Of a DNA stretch of 12,587 bases, positions 12,533 to 12,587 are shown in pieces. Source of the DNA: Accumulibacter sp. Its GTDB lineage: Bacteria; Pseudomonadota; Gammaproteobacteria; Burkholderiales; Rhodocyclaceae. Each line of letters starts with the position of its first letter. Position 1 is the first letter of the stretch. The position numbers and the translations under genes were made by a program. Location: contig JAISDL010000016.1 in assembly GCA_031264825.1 (NCBI GenBank), positions 1 to 12,587 of the forward strand. Direction: 5' to 3'. The notes beneath the pieces were generated by a model. It made no database searches. It was given only the letters and a program-made list of their open reading frames with translations, and had not been told where the DNA came from.

Positions 12533-12587
12533 TCGCGTCTTTCGCGCCATTCGCGGGTGAAATCGGTTTTTATCGGATCCATGATAT
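12533..12587 (+). repeat. 55-bp direct repeat, copy 2 (reaches the window end)
   Basis: Second copy of the element at 12321-12375, differing at five positions (CCA for TTT in the centre, GTG for TTG, ATGATAT for TTGATAT). It ends with the window, so its right boundary and whatever follows are unknown. Confidence 0.85.

Noticed and set aside
11882..12587. Possible CRISPR array in the right-hand repeats
   Set aside because: The 33-nt units have 12-nt spacers that are almost the same each time, much too short and not unique; no cas genes are present. It is a REP-like tandem repeat.
1..12587. An undescribed multi-gene defence or mobile system
   Set aside because: Every substantial gene is a well-known core gene. 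No toxin-antitoxin, restriction, phage, integrase or transposase gene is visible; only the repeats hint at mobility.

Overview
This GC-rich window (strong G/C at third codon positions) looks like the chromosome of a Gram-negative proteobacterium, most likely a betaproteobacterium. The pointers are two gene orders that I know from that class, glyQ-glyS-gmhB-plsC-(M48-like hydrolase) and tolB-pal-cpoB-queE-queC, and a PlsC motif of the KHQSxWE type. The lineage is inferred from gene order and protein motifs; no search was run.

Left part (1-7590, all on the minus strand, read right to left): rpe; a 257-bp gap; trpD-trpC, which overlap by ATGA; then glyQ-glyS-gmhB, each junction again an ATGA overlap; then plsC, which overlaps the start of a YgjP/DUF45-type metal-dependent hydrolase cut by the window edge. 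The functions are pentose phosphate metabolism, tryptophan synthesis, glycyl-tRNA charging, LPS heptose synthesis and phosphatidic acid synthesis. The usual betaproteobacterial rpe-gph-trpE-trpG-trpD-trpC run is reduced: gph, trpE and trpG are absent between rpe and trpD. In their place is an apparently non-coding gap with an 18-bp perfect inverted repeat, plus a hairpin just ahead of a strong trpD ribosome binding site.

Middle to right part (7741-11881, plus strand): tolB-pal-cpoB (envelope Tol-Pal system), then queE-queC (the 7-deazaguanine/queuosine precursor branch). tolB is transcribed divergently from rpe behind a TATAAT-like box. tolQ, tolR and tolA, the inner-membrane motor genes, are not next to it in this window.

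Right end (about 11816-12587): there is no convincing gene. The stretch is packed with layered repeats: 7-bp minisatellites, small perfect hairpins, five forward 33-nt units with a 45-nt period and two units in the opposite orientation, a near-identical 55-bp direct repeat flanking the inverted pair, and a GC-rich hairpin. Two copies of a composite module (minisatellite, GGCGGC hairpin, 33-nt unit array, GCTTGCGC hairpin) lie one after the other. The first starts inside the end of the queC reading frame and appears to have added about 19 residues to QueC.

The protein-coding part is ordinary core metabolism and envelope biology. I see no undescribed multi-gene system; the composite repeat locus and the rearranged rpe/trp junction deserve the second look.
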